In this document: one piece after another, positions 26,815-40,330 of the stretch
How positions within the stretch are numbered: position 1 is the stretch's first letter
How the letters are laid out: each line of letters starts with the position of its first letter
Assembly (NCBI RefSeq): GCF_020184175.1
Contig: NC_065532.1
Location: forward strand, 1,550,001-1,614,000
DNA from: Aphis gossypii
Taxonomy: Eukaryota > Arthropoda > Insecta > Hemiptera > Aphididae
DNA length: 64,000 bases
Direction: 5' to 3'
Position numbers and translations under genes: made by a program
Notes under the pieces: generated by a model
The model's database searches: none
Seen by the model: only the letters and a program-made list of their open reading frames with translations
What the model was told of the DNA's origin: nothing

Positions 26815-28988
26815 TTAATATAAGGGTGATCTACTTTCCGCCAAAATCGACCTTTCCGTTTACCGCCAATACAAAAATATATATTTAAATAACATATATT
26901 TACAATATTTATATATTTTTATATATTTTAAGGAACCTTTTACCGCCACCACAAATTCCAGTTTCTATATTTTGGTAACCCCTTGGTAATAATTTTTAAA
27001 ATAACAAAAATAATTAGGTAATCAATTTTTAATTAAACATATGATTTTACAAAAAAAACATTCAAGTGATACTTATAATTAAAATTATACAGAATATTGT
27101 ATAATACATTACGAAAAAGTCAATATTACGACGTAAAATAGTAAAATACAATATCACAGTCAAACATTTATACTATTTATTTATTTCTTATAGTTATACG
27201 CAATTGATTTTACAAATGTATATCGACATATTTCTCCCCTTTCATACTTGTCAATTAAATTCTGGTTTTTTATTTGTCTTCTTAAAATTTGATTTCGTGG
27301 TGTTTTTTGTTCACTGACGCTTCTTAGTTTGCAATAAACGTCAGTTTGAACTTCATCGATTAAAACATTTAACCATTGTAAAATAGATGGTGAATGTCGA
27401 TAAAAACTATTTTTAAAATGTGAATGAAATGACTCACAGGCGTTTGTTGTGCGTGTAAGTTCTGAAGATGCAACTATGCAAGTGGCCAAAGTTTTGGAGG
27501 GTAAATACAATCTTCAGAAATATATGTTTCTACAAAATAATCAGAAAACTTTTGTAGTCTTTCATCGAACGGACACTCGCTCATAAAATCGTCGGTGAAA
27601 CAATCACTTACATCTTCCGGATTTAGAAATAATAATCCAAATATATTACGTAACCATTTACTAATTTCAGATGACTCGTCTTTATACACACTTGATAAGC
27701 CAATTTCTTGTATTTTACGGTACCAAGACTGGGTCAAGTGAAATCGGCATCCTGATATATTGGTTTGCGTCCACATTCCAGAAACTGCATTAATTATAGC
27801 CCTTTCAAAATCTACAGTAATATTAGCTGGAGAAAAATTTAACCCCAAGTCTTTGCATTTTTTGCTTATTGCACGAAAAACATAAATATACATTTGTTTA
27901 CATTTATTTGGTAATAAGCAAAAAACTAATGGAACATAGTAACCATTAAGATATCCAAGAATCGAAAAAAATTGTAAAAAAAAACGAGCACTATAATCGA
28001 AAGTTCCGTCCATATAAATATTATCAACTATAGATAAAAATCGAAGATTTGTTTCACACGAAAATATTATTATATTTTCTTTTTCGTCATTGACCAATAA
28101 AAAATGTTCACTTTGTTTGGTTTTCACGTCAATTAAATTAAGTACGTTGTGAGCATCAGCTATATTAGTAGGATTTGGGGGCATAATTTTCCGTCGGTTT
28201 TCATAAATATTCTTTCGGATTCTAGTTATATCGTTAATGGTTATATCACTTATATCTGATGAATTACTATTTTGTGCGATTTCAGTGAGAATAATTTTTT
28301 TTGGTCTGGTACTTACATTTTCAATAGCTTTTCTTTTACATGCTGTATTAAGCACCTGCTTCTTCAATGCTTGGCTGGAATATTCACCATGATTGTGCTG
28401 TGCAGGTGTATCTGTATTGTTAATACACATATTATTTTCATCTGTATACACTTTTGCTGTATAATTTTTAATAGTACACCGCCAACGAATAAGTCCTTTA
28501 TAACTTGATTCAATTCGAAATTTAAAATTATTTAAAATTAACTGTTTTTTACCACGATTACTTTCAATAATATTTCCCATTGTGCGGAGCGTACTTTTTT
28601 TTCGCGAACTTCAACACAAACTAAAATGTTATAGGTATCGTAAAATCTATAAAAGATCAAACCAGACAAGCGTTATCTTTATTGTCAGTTGTCGCATGAA
28701 TTTTAAACATAATCTTTCCTCTCTTTTATATTAATAGAGAAAAAACATGATTGTGAAAATGTTATCTGCGTGATAAATATACGTAGGTATATAATATAAT
28801 ATTTTAATTCTTTCAATCAACGGTTTGGTTAGGTTTTAAAAATCATTACCAAGGGGTTACCAAAATATAGAAACTGAAATTGGTGGTGGCGGTAAAAGGA
28901 AATATATATTTTTGTACTGGCGGTAAACGGACTTGGTGGTAAACGGAAAGGTCGATTTTGGCGGAAAACGGCGACGCCCTTAATATAA
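26815..28988 (-). mobile_element. MULE (Mutator-like) transposon with 9-bp target duplication
   Basis: The element runs 26824-28979, flanked on both sides by the identical 9-mer ttaatataa (26815-26823 and 28980-28988), the duplication size typical of Mutator-like elements. The inverted ends are about 140-165 bp: both begin gggYg and share ttttccgccaaaatcgacct-like, ttccgtttaccgcca, aatatatattt and tttggtaaccccttggtaat blocks, with indels between copies. The transposase reads on the minus strand inside. The perfect duplication and near-intact transposase suggest fairly recent insertion between MINPP genes 1 and 2. Confidence 0.9.
27181..28580 (-). pseudogene. FLYWCH-type MULE transposase, one frameshift
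   Basis: The first frame (28580-27474, from an ATG, 368 aa) begins with a FLYWCH-like zinc finger: a WRC segment at about 33-36, then a Cys and an HNH further on (about residues 52-64). Next comes the MULE transposase domain with IYMDGTFDY (about residue 195), an ITVDFERA segment carrying the second acidic residue, and the CRFHLTQSWYRK helix. After YPPKLW it hits a stop. The -1-shifted frame (27510-27181) continues with ASSELTRTTNACESFHSHF, the conserved C-terminal part carrying the last catalytic Glu. The register changes at tttggcca near 27490, consistent with loss of one base. Otherwise the protein is intact, about 470 residues in all. It would catalyse cut-and-paste transposition in the nucleus; as written it is truncated. 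Confidence 0.85.
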
Positions 28989-29126
28989 ATGTGTGTAGTA
29001 TAAAATATTGTAAAAGCTGAATATGCAACATTAGTTAAAGGTTTAAAGTAAAATAATATTATAAATAAAATTATTCTTGTTTATTAGTTATTACTTGTAT
29101 AAGTCATAAGATAACTTCATTTATTA

Positions 29127-30168
29127 GGGTTCCGTACCTCAAAAGAAAAAAACGGAACCCTTATAGGATCACTTTGTTGTCCGTCTTTCCGTCCGTCTGT
29201 CAAGACCCTTTTTCTCAGGAACGCGTGGAGATATCAAACTGAAATTTCTATATGATACTAAGGTCGACTGTCCCTGGAAGCTGTAGAAAAATCAACCATC
29301 TAAGCCAACGCAGTCAAAAGATACAGCCATTTAGGCCGCAAATTTCCGCAAATTTTCGAAACTCGCACGGGAATCAAAACCTACGGGGTACTTCCCGTGA
29401 ACTTAGAATCTTGAAATTTTGTACGAAGTCACGTCTTATAGTACAGATATAGGAAAAATTACGAAAACCATAAATTTTTAGTTTCATCATATAAAAATAA
29501 AATATTTTTGACAATTTTGAAAATTTCAAAGTTACTACTTCTTATCTCATGAACGCGTTGATAAATATAATTGTAGTTACCGCAATGGCCGCAACTTACC
29601 TTTATGTATTGAGAGGAGACAACATTTTTCAATCAGCTTGTTACAATAAAATATAACACGCTGAATTACCCGTCGTGTCCGGGTTAAAGTATAAAAACAT
29701 TAATAATAATTCAGTAAATTTGATAATATTTTCAAATTCTTATTCATCTGTTAATTCGAACTTCAATGTTCAATGTGGTACTATTCATACCTTTTTCAGT
29801 CACCATTTACAAATCTGGTTCAAATTTAATTTTTAATTAACATTTTTGTACCAGATTTCTAAATAGTGACTAAAAATACTGTAAATAAATAACTTTGATA
29901 AAAAAGCTTGCCCTTACAATTGTTATATTATAAAATAAACGATAGATGTTAATATAAAATGAAGGATTACTGGAACGATAAAGATACCTTTGCCATTAAT
30001 TTATGATTAGCTTTTCATATTTTAATGTTATAAATTTCATTTTGCAATAAAAATACCATAACTATGACTCGATTGTCGTGTTGGTTGAACTTTTACTTAT
30101 ATACCTACAGGTTTGTACGGAACCCTCGGTGCGCGAGTCCAACTCGCACTTGACCGGTTTTTTTTATT
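29127..30168. mobile_element. Repeat with inverted 'agggttccgtac' ends
   Basis: The left part has agggttccgtacctcaaaag followed by its own inverted copy aacggaaccct, then ttgtccgtctttccgtccgtctgtc. The right part has gtacggaaccctcggtgcgc then gagtccaactcgcacttgac cggttttt. The outer agggttccgtac/gtacggaaccct are inverted. From memory, this sequence type recurs in many insect genomes as a non-autonomous element; I do not assign a superfamily. No coding frame. Confidence 0.6.
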
Positions 30169-30364
30169 ATTGATTCAACATCAATATTTTTAAATTTAAT
30201 ATAATTTTATGCAAATAAAATTGGTTTTTGAATCATATACATCTAATGTTTAATGACATCAGAAGTTAAAATCCTATTTTTTATTATATTAAGTCTTATA
30301 TTACTTATAACTAAATATTATAATAGTCTAGCTTAGCCATCCACGATATTTTTTGGGTACCTAC

Positions 30365-31172
30365 TCAACGAAGTGATGAATGTGTTGATTTTACAATGAT
30401 GTGTGTGTGTGTCTGTTTGTATATGTACACCATAAATTGTCAAAATAATGCTTCAATTTCAAACTTTAGGGATGGTTTCCAATGGCAAAGTGAATATTCT
30501 TGGTGCATTATACAGGTTAAAATTCAAAATTTTCTCACAGATTTTAAAAAAATTGAGAAAAACAAAAAAAAAAATGACCAAAAAAAGGGGAATTATTACG
30601 CAAAACAAGTTTTTGACAAAATCGATTTTTTATATAGTTGTAACTCAAAAACTAATCACTATAAATATACTTGAAATTGAATTTTTCACCAAGTATTTAT
30701 ATTAGCGTTATCTATACATGGTTAAATTTTCAAAATATTTTGAATTTTTGAGCTATTATTGACGACTGAATTTTTTGATTTTTCTGAAATTTTTTTTTGA
30801 AGTGTCGATTTTGGGTGCAAAAACTTGAAAATGTAATACAAAGTTCTTCAGAAGTTAGTCTTACAGTGATTCAAAAATTATAAGAATACATGAGCACAAC
30901 TTTTTTATTAGCGTTTGAAGTTCAAATATTGACAAAATTCTACAAATTATTTTGTAGTTAAAATTTATAAAACATTTTGTAGAAGTAGTCAAGAGTTGAT
31001 AATTTAATACAAGATTTTCCATAAGTTTAGCTTACAATAATTATAAGCTAACTTAAGTTTTGGGGTATTCTGGTCATTAAAATATAAGCCACCTTTTTCA
31101 CCACCCATTGGAAAATATTTCCTAGTTAGGCTGATAAATCATCTTCGTTCAAAATCGTTTTTCGTATATACC
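30365..31172 (+). repeat. Dispersed repeat family, copy A (short form)
   Basis: It begins aacgaagtgatgaatgtgtt and ends cttcgttcaaaatcgttttt, sharing long blocks with copies B and C (ccaatttcaaacttt-type, gtggtttcc, tggtgcattata, aaattttttt). It is non-coding; frames that look open here are shifted translations of the repeat. Starts and ends are set by similarity to the other copies. Confidence 0.7.
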
Positions 31173-31968
31173 TATCCAATATAGGTACATTGCCAATTAC
31201 TGTCTACTAAAAATATTGGTTTTCTATAATTTTAATATTGAGATTGTGAAGAGTTCCATAATACTATATTAGATATAAATATTTCATTAAATAATATATA
31301 TTATTTATTGCTATTAAAATATTTAGATTATACATATGAATATTATCATTGAGTTTAAATACTATAGATTACTCTCTTGCAGATTTTTTGGTGGAGTAAA
31401 ATAAAAATCCCGATAAATTAATATAAGAGATTTAGGTAATACCTAAGTATATAGTAACTAATAATAATAAATTCTTATTTCGTTTTGGACGTTGGCGTAG
31501 CGTAGGGTAATCTTATCTTAGCTTCAAATCTAATAGTTTTCAGATGTCATTTGTCAATCTTCGTCGATCAGTTTAATATAATATAATATTGTTGTATTAT
31601 TTAGACTTATGAGATATATTTGTTTTACAATTAAAAAAAAAAAAAAAAACATTTTCTTTTGGCATTATGATTATTAGAAAACAAAACGTGTACATGATAC
31701 ATTGATACAACAACAGTCAAATAGAAATCAGTACCTACCCAATTACAGGCCATCATGACATATTGTAGCCATGTTATTTTGTATGTGTTCGAAATGTCGG
31801 ACCGTTGAACTCTCTATAAGCACAGAACAATAAGCGTTATTGTTGATAATTTTAATCATATATTAGGTATAAATACATAGTATTTATTTTTAATCAATTG
31901 ATTAACTAACTATAAGTACACTAATATACTGTAATATCTCACTTAGTATTTAATCACGATCATCATTA
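31173..31968. other. AT-rich spacer between repeats
   Basis: No gene, repeat end or RNA is evident. It contains a 17-base A run near 31630 and ordinary AT-rich sequence. Confidence 0.4.
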
Positions 31969-31976
31969 TTGTAACT

Positions 31977-32567
31977 CAGTGGCAGCTCGTGGTGTTCAAA
32001 GTGGGCGGTGTGCAAGTGCAATTCTTATAAAAGTTTATTAGAAAAAAAAATTAAGTCTATCTAAAATATTATTATAGTTCGATATAAATATATTGAAATA
32101 TTTATACCATGTTTAAAAAATAATTTATATACCTACGAACATAATACCAAATAACATGCGTAAATTGTATTAATTAACAAAAAAAAAAAAAATTTATGTA
32201 TGATTGAGTTATTAAAATTATAACCGATATGAAGCGCCGCGTGTGCAGCAATTACTACACACCACGGTCCCATTAATTTGTGCCAACTACCCACTCAATG
32301 ACAAAATACATATTTTACACTGACAAATGGTGTTTTGATTGAGCTGCACACCAAATGATGTGTATTTATTACATAACTTCAATAAATTATAGGAGTAATA
32401 TTTTCGGATATATATAAGCAAATATTATTTTTTTTGAATCAATACAATATTGTACAATGAATAGTATACAAATTGTGTAAAAAATTGAAAATACATTTTT
32501 ACTATTTTATCTGTATTAATTTATGTGGTGTGCGCACACTTGCACACCTAGGCACGAGCCACCACTA
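31977..32567. mobile_element. hAT-type MITE (591 bp)
   Basis: The left end cagtggcagctcgtggtg and inverted right end aggcacgagccaccacta match as AGTGGYRGCTCGTG; subterminal ggtgtgcaagtg and cacttgcacacc also pair. Flanks ttgtaact (31969-31976) and ttgtacct (32568-32575) form an 8-bp target duplication with one mismatch. The interior has no reading frame. Confidence 0.78.
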
Positions 32568-33149
32568 TTGTACCTCATAAATAATAATGTAATTTAAATA
32601 AATGTTATTTATGCCTAATTTAGTGTTCTTAATTGTTATAAATTACACATACATAATCTTACAAATTAGGTCAATGTGCAAATTTACTCAATCTAAATAC
32701 TTTTAAAAAAGTATTTTACTCAAGGCTGCCAATAATTGTTTAAGGTAAGGTTTTACTTACTATTAAAATGATTAAATATATTATACTGCAGTAATGCTAT
32801 ACTGCATTACTATGTTATGTATAACAGGGACAACGTAAAATTAGTATAAATTATACTCAAGGAGTTAATAATTGAGTGCTGAAAATTGAAATGCTGAAGT
32901 TAAATAATTAAATAATCAATGATTAACGAGGCAGGCGCGCGGCTCCTAAATCCTGAATCTTGAATCCAGACAGCGCTAATTCTCAGTCGACCAGACATGA
33001 CTACTAGCGATTACAACGTTATCGTGCATAACTCGTCCGCTGCATAGCCCAACGATACCGTTTAAATAGCAACGCACCGAAAAATCGATCAGTGTGCAAT
33101 ATAGTCTGGTACTCAAGTGTTAATTATTATTTTCATATTAATTTAGTTA

Positions 33150-34772
33150 ACTTTGTTTTTTTCGATTTTCATAAACAAAAATAAGTAAACCTTACTTTAT
33201 ATTATTTTAACAACAAATTTTTGTTAAAAGGTATTTTATTTTATTATTATTTTATTTAGATTAATTTTATTATTTTTATAATATTTTAGATTCTGAACGA
33301 AGTGATGAATGTATTGATTTTACAATGATGTGTTTTTTTTTTTTGTGTCTGTGTACAGCATAACTAGTCGAAATAATGCTCCAATTTCAAACTATGGGGG
33401 TGGTTTCCGATGTAGAAGTGAATATCCTTGGTGCATTATAGAGGTAAAAAGTTAACATTTTCCAACAGTTTTCAAAAAAATCGAGAAAAACAAAAAAAAA
33501 AATGACGGAAAAACGGCAATTTTTACGCAAAACCAGTTTTCGATCAAATCGATTTTTTTTATGATTGTAATTCAAAAACTAATCACTGAAAATACTTGAA
33601 ATTTTCACCAAATGTTAATGTCAGTAGTATCTGTATATAGTTAAATTTTCAAAAAATGTTGACTTTTTTTGAGTTATTTATAGACCACTGAAATTTTCGA
33701 TTTTTTGAGAAATTTTTTTTAAAGTGTCGATAAAAAATTTTTGGATGACCAAAAAGTTTTGAAAATTTCATACAAGGTTCCTTATGAGTTGTTTTTATTG
33801 TAGCTAAAAAAATTAAAAATCGTTAGTCACAATTTTTTTTTTATAAGTGTTTATAGTTCAAATTTTTACGAAATCTGTCGAAAACGCGAAAATTTGCAAG
33901 TAATTTTGAAGTTGAAAAATCATAAAATTGTTTGTGTTCATAACTAAGGATTAACATTATAACACTAAGTTTTCCATAACTTTTCCTTCAAGTAGCTATA
34001 GAAAAAACTCATAACATCATTATAGGAAAAATTTTATGTGCGTTTGAATTTTAAATTTTTACGAAATAGCGTAACGATAACGATTTATCCTCAAAGGATT
34101 TTAAGTATTTGTTATTATTCAAAAAGTATAAGTAGTAGATAATTGAAAATTTTACCAGTTATTAAGATTAGCATTTTCCTTACATGATTTAATTTTCAAA
34201 ATATTTTGAGTTTTTTTGAGCTATTTATAGACAACTTAAATTTTCAATTTTTCTGAAAATTTTTTTTTGAAGTGTCGATAAAATTTTTTTGGCCCTATCA
34301 AAATACTTAAAAATTTTATACAAAGTTCCTCATATGTTATTCTTATAGTGATTAAAAAATTATAAGAATACATAGGCACAATTTTTTTTATTAGCATTTG
34401 AAGTTCAAATTTTGACGAAAATTCGTCAAAATTATTAATATTTACAAATTATTTTGTAGGTATAATTCATAAAAATGTTTGTATAGGTAGCTAAGAGTTG
34501 AAAATTAAATACAAGATTTTTCATAAGTTAAGCTTACAATAATTATAAAAGAACTTAAATTTTGGTGTATTCAGGCCATTAAAACATAAACCACCTTTAA
34601 TTTTCACCAACCACTGGAAATTATATCCTAGGCTGACAAATCATCTTCGTTCAGAATCGTTTTTCGTATACAATGATACCTATCATTGCATTCAAATTTA
34701 ACCTACCCTAGTCCGAGGTCAACCCCACCCCCTAATGTACAGCAGAACGGTACCCACTTGCCCGCTTTTTTA
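33150..34772 (+). repeat. Dispersed repeat family, copy B (long form)
   Basis: It contains gattctgaacgaag at 33291 and inverted cttcgttcagaatc at 34647-34660, internal blocks shared with copies A and C, and an outer right end tacccacttgcccgcttttt. The upstream part (33150-33290, acaaatttttgttaaaagg and ttttatttagattaatttta) recurs in diverged form at 51560-51715. It is non-coding. The interior contains several near-duplicate sub-blocks (gttcaaatttttacgaaat, aagtgtcgataaa), so the long form may have grown by internal tandem duplication. Confidence 0.75.
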
Positions 34773-37267
34773 TTATATATTTTTTAATTTTGTTTTGGCT
34801 TATTTTTTACGTTGATATAATTAATAATATGTAATATGACAAACTATAAAAGTATTAAATTGTTATATTTGTAATTTAAATTCAATGATCTTTAATGCTT
34901 TAAATTATAGGCGGATACTGTTGGGACTTGGAGAGGGCTTAAACCCCTTCAAAACGTAATTAAGCCACACCAGACGGTTGAAGTGTCTAAAAATATGTGT
35001 TTATACATGGATTAACATGTTAAGCCCCCCTTCCTCACGAATGTGACCAATTATCTCTCTGGTGCCTATGGCTTTAATAATTGTTACATACATATTTGCC
35101 CAATGTCCACAGATTCGAATGATTGTAGTTTTGTATTTTATACATAGAATAATTAATTTTGTATGAATTAAATTGATAATTTATTTTTGTTATATTCATA
35201 AAAAATAACTAATAATATTGTTCAGCTATTCAAATGACAAATTTTATATTGTTTATTGTTTATTTACATCTATTCGACATTGATTAGGAAGAGTTTTAAA
35301 AAAAATTTCTTGATAAATTCATTAATACACGAATAGACATTTCGGCTGTATGATAATTTAGATTTTGTTGAAAAAATAAACACAGTTATTAATTCATGAA
35401 ATTGATATCTAATAACTTAAAAATATGTTTGTAAGTTAATGTCCTAGGACGTACCTGTAGGGTGGTTAGAGGTTCAACCCCCCCCCCCCCCAATAAACCC
35501 AAGTTTCTACGTGAAAGTATATAGCAGGTAAAAAATTACATACGTTAATTCCTACATAATATATTATGTGCAAGTTCCTACACGTTAAAAGAATGTATTA
35601 TGATAGTTCCTAGTGTTCCTACACAGCGAAAGATAGGAACACAATATGTAAAAAATATACTATATTTTATATAGTATTATAAGTTATCAAACTGCTGATA
35701 ATGTTTAAAAAAATAAAAATATCTTTAAGAAAAAAATACATACTACTACATGTTGTATAATATTATAATAAATCAAATAATAATATTTTTCCACCGAAAA
35801 TATAGGCTTAATAATCTTCTAATAGAATACATACGAAAAACGTATGCAACATTTTCATTCAAATTTTTATCTTCAACATCCACACATTTCTAAAATTATT
35901 AAAATTCTCAAACTATTTCAAGTAAATACATACATGAAAATAAAAACTGCAGATAGTCACACAAAAACAAATCAATCAAAAATACGCTGAAAAAGAAAAT
36001 TGTATAAATAAAAAAATTTTAGAATACTCAACAAACAAGATGAACTAATACGATTACCTATGTTAAACATTTAAATTTCCGAAATAAGCCACATAAAATA
36101 TATCATTGATTAATAATTTTATACATATATATAATATTTTTATTATTTTATTATATAATATAACTGATATCAGATTGATAACTTATAAATTATATTATTA
36201 CGTAGAATTATAATATTGAATTATTATAAACAATAAATACGTAGTGCAGGAACTTACATACGTAGGTACCTACCTTTTTTACCGTGTAGGAACATTAAGA
36301 AGTTACATATGTACCTATTTTTTACAGTGTACTAACATATGTATTTTATTTGCCTGCTAGGTCTGGTGTAGGAACTTACATTCGCCTACCCCTCCCCTCT
36401 CACCCTGAAATTTTCTCGTTTTATACGAACGCATTTAAACATTTTTCATTGTTTTATTCACCACTTACTAAGTTTTGTATAACTACTATAACAACTCTAA
36501 GAAATTTGTTCTCAGTACCTACGGCTTTGTTAGTATCAATTTTAAAAATGTCAGCCTTTTCTTTAATAAATTATTACTTCGTAAAGATCTATAATAAATA
36601 TTAATTATTATAGATCTTTAATTAATATTAATACACACCTATGAACATTAAAACATGTTATACCTAGTGTTACTGTCATAACAGAAGTCAGAAGTCATTA
36701 AAGTAGATAATCGCAATGGTCAATATGAGTAGTATACCTACTCATACTATGAAAAGTCGATCTATTTTTGTGCTATCAATTATCCGCTATACCTATATTA
36801 TATTATATTGACGATCCAATTCAATCATGACCACGCGAGGAACAGATAGTTTTATACACACAATAATCATTTATCATTCTGTTTATTTTGCTATAGTTAT
36901 TGTTATTAAAATGTGTCTTGTGACTTGTGAGTTATATTCTAACATTGTATGTAGATTATAATTTATATTTTATAAAATTTATACCTAATATACCTGTGAC
37001 CTGTCACGTTATCGCATGCCTTAGCGTCAGCTAAACAAATATTTTAGTACGGCCATTGTTATTTTTTTTCTTTTCGCCCGCACGTTGTTGTGGCATTACC
37101 GATGCGTACTATATAATATTTTGTTTTTACTTTACTGAAATAATAAGAAATAAATAAATAATAAAAAATATAGTTATATAGGAAGTTTTGGTTTTCCGGC
37201 AAAATGGCCTTCGCCCGTTATCACAATAATCATTTTCCGTCAAAAGTTATATTCTGATTTCAGCAAA
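34773..37267. other. Spacer between inverted copies B and C, with a smaller foldback
   Basis: No gene is visible. A poly-C run lies at 35478-35491. Strings related to ttacatacgttaattcctac (about 35538) recur inverted as gtaggaacttacatacg-like pieces between 36245 and 36385, ending in C-rich cctacccctcccctctcacc. This suggests a decayed foldback element at about 35450-36410. The rest is AT-rich with no feature. Confidence 0.4.
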
Positions 37268-38215
37268 AAAAAAAAGCGGGCAAGTGGGTACCACTCTGCT
37301 GTACATTAGGTGTCGTATGGATCATTATTATATATTATAGCAGTGTTAAATTTGAATTCAACGATAAGCATCATTGTATACAAAAAACGATTCTGAACGA
37401 AGATGATTTATCAGCCTAGAATATCATTTCGAATGGTTGGTGAAAAAGGTGGTTTATGTTTTAATGGCCTGAATACACCAGAATTTAAATTCTTTTATAA
37501 TTATTGTAAGCTTAACTTATGAAAAATCTTGTATTTAATTTTCAACTCTTAGCTACCTATACAAACATTTTTATGAATTATACCTACAAAATAATTTGCA
37601 AATATTAATAATTTTGACGAATTTTCGTCAAAATTTGAACTTCAAATGCTAATAAAAAAAAATTGTGCATATGTATTCTTATAATTTTTTAATCACCATA
37701 AGAATAACTTATGAGGAACCTTGTATTAAATTTTCAAGTTTTTTTGGTCGTCCAAAATTTTTTTATCGACACTTCAAAAAAAAATTCTCATACAAATCGA
37801 AAATTGCAGTGGTCTATAAATAACTCAAAAAAAATCAAAATTTTTTTAAAATTTAACTGTATAAAGATAACACTAACATAAACATTTGGTGAAAATGTTA
37901 AGTATTTACAGTAGTTTTTGAATTACAACCATATAAAAAAATCCATTTGGTCAAAAACTGGTTTTGCGTAAAAATTCCCGGTTTTCCGTCACTTTTGTTT
38001 TTCTCAATTTTTTTGAAAACTGTTAGAAAACGCTTACTTTTGACCTGTATAATGCACCAAGGATATTCACTTTGCCATCGGAAACCACCCTTGAAGTTTG
38101 AAATTGAAGCATTATTTCGACTAGTTATGCTGTACACAGACAGTAGACACAAAAAAAAAACACACACCATTGTAAAATCAATATATTTATCACTTTGTTC
38201 AGAATCTAAAAAAAA
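37268..38215 (-). repeat. Dispersed repeat family, copy C (inverted relative to B)
   Basis: It starts gcgggcaagtgggtacc and runs through gattctgaacgaagatgatt, tggtttatgttttaatggcc and ctaataaaaaaaaattgtgc to gttcagaatct, the reverse complement of copy B blocks in order. It lacks part of B's interior. Frames on either strand here are repeat translations, not genes. Confidence 0.75.
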
Positions 38216-38404
38216 ATTAATTAATTATTTAAAATATTTTTTGATAACCCCTGACTTTAAATCTGTCAAATTGTAATGATTACGATGTACGGGCCTCACT
38301 TTGTATCACATATATATTGATAATAAACTATTATCTAAATCTTATCTTACTAATATTTCCCAAGATATACATGTAAAATTAAACGACTAATAGGTATAAA
38401 CAGT

Positions 38405-39331
38405 ATATACGGAGTGTATCTCATTATATCTCATTATTTCATTATACGCTGGATTTTTTATTTTGGTTAACTGGTTTATTTACTATGCTGACCTTAAAAT
38501 TTAATAAAATGTTTTAAATGAATTGTATTTCTAGAGTTAAATAATTTTTTTTTAACTACCTATCTTTTAATGTAATTCTACACCTTTTTATAAATTTAAA
38601 TTGAAAATCTTATAACACACACACAAAAAAAAATTATAAGTAGGTAGGTAGGTTACACCTATAACCTGTGTTAATTAAAAAATTCCAATCTTATAATATA
38701 ATTGAATACTGTGATAATCATTGTCTATTTTATTAAGTATCCAAATTTAAGCTATTTTAAATAAACAAAATGACTACTATGGTATGAAGAAAAATCTAAA
38801 TTAATCGATTTATTATGATCATACAATAATAGTAAGTATGTATCTACGTATTTTATAATTGTATGTTAAAATACCTTCAACAGTTTTGTAGACAATTATT
38901 GCAAACAAATTTTTTCATTGTCTGATAAGATGTTCAATTTAAGTTTATAAAAAGGTATAGAATTGCATTAAAACATAGATAAACAAAATTATTTAGCTCT
39001 TCGAATACAATTCATATTTAAATTAAATTATTAAAGTTTAAGGTCAACATAGTAAATAAACCTGCAGTGAACCAAAATGTATGATTTTAATATCATTTTT
39101 TTTTTTAAACAAGCTAAAAAATCCATTAAAAAATAAAGTTGTTACTATTTGAAAAAAAATTGATTTTGATGTTGGTACAACTGCTTACTTAAATTTTTAA
39201 AATTGTTATAAAAAAATTGGCTGTTTAAAATAAAGAAACACATCTTTTTTTCTTTTTTTGAAAATTCCATGTTATCGATCCATAATCGTTAAAAAACTCC
39301 ACGTACAACAACATAAGATACACTCTGTATA
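38405..39331. mobile_element. Palindromic DNA element with 'tatacggagtgtatct' ends
   Basis: The ends tatacggagtgtatct (38405-38420) and agatacactctgtata (39316-39331) are inverted. Further in, ggtttatttactatgctgac and its approximate inverse gtcaacatagtaaataaacc (about 38471 and 39047) also pair, as do flanking A/T blocks. The whole 0.93 kb is close to a long imperfect hairpin with no coding frame. The GGAGTGT-type ends bounded by TA suggest Tc1/mariner-type, but this is tentative. Confidence 0.6.
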
Positions 39332-39999
39332 TTAATGATTAAAAACATTAAAAGTTTGTAGTCCAAATAATGCGATTGTAAAAACTAAAATTACATAAAA
39401 AGTACAAAATTCAAACATGTTTTATGACATTTCATATTTATTATACTAAAAAGAGTTTTTTTGACAAACTCGAACCTATACTTAAAAGCCCATCAATGTA
39501 TTTTTAAATGTATTTTTCATTTTTTAATTGTGTTAAATAAATTATACTTCGTGGAGTTTTTGTTTAATTCACAATTTACATTTTACAACATACACTTAAT
39601 AGTTAATAGTATAATCATAATTCAATATTTTCGCCAATAGCTGCATAAACTTACAGGAGTTAGGATTGTCAAGTAATTAAATAACGCGGGATATAACTGA
39701 TATAAGGGGTTCTCAAAAAATATGATTAATAATTTATTAATTTTTTTTTTTGAGTAAAACGGAATACAACTTTTGGTGGAAAAAGGTCATGGTGATAACG
39801 ACCGAGGGTGCTTTTGGCGAAAAACAGTTATGCCTGTTATATACTGTGGTGTCGAATCGCTCAAATTGCATTATTGTTTTTTCCACGCTAATCGACAAAA
39901 TATATAATTTTTATTACCAATTTGAGCTTTAAAAGGCATAATTTTTTATATACACATTATTATTCGTATAATGGGTTCCATAAATTGTGAATTTTTTAT
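39332..39999. other. AT-rich spacer
   Basis: No recognisable gene. A short open frame around 39750-39932 has no motif and probably belongs to decayed repeat DNA. Confidence 0.35.
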
Positions 40000-40330
40000 T
40001 ACAGTGTACTCTCGATTATCCTCGGATAGGGTGGCAGGGCATCCACGGATAAGCGAATTCTGTGGATAAACCGCAAGACCACGAATAATAATTTTTTTCA
40101 TTAAACGTAGATATCAACAATTACCAAAAAGTATTAATATTTAAAAAGCGTTTTGTATTTTATGTCGTTATCGAGTAATCAGCTATCATAACCCAATTAA
40201 ACCGATAATGATGTGTAATGTAAGGATATAATATGTATTTATATTTTATTTTTATTTTTTGTATACATCGTAGACTATATGGAAAATTAGTATTTTTACG
40301 GATAAACCGCAACTAAAAAATACCCAACGA
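40000..40330. repeat. Decayed pogo/Tigger-like miniature element
   Basis: It begins tacagtgtactctcgattat, resembling pogo/Tigger-type terminal repeats next to a TA. It contains two copies of ggataaaccgcaa (about 40063 and 40301). A clean inverted right end was not found. It sits about 300 bases upstream of MINPP gene 2 and could influence its promoter. Confidence 0.35.

Noticed and set aside
37898..38276. Opposing 90- and 109-codon frames
   Set aside because: Both are translations of repeat copy C; related frames occur in copies A and B with different breaks.
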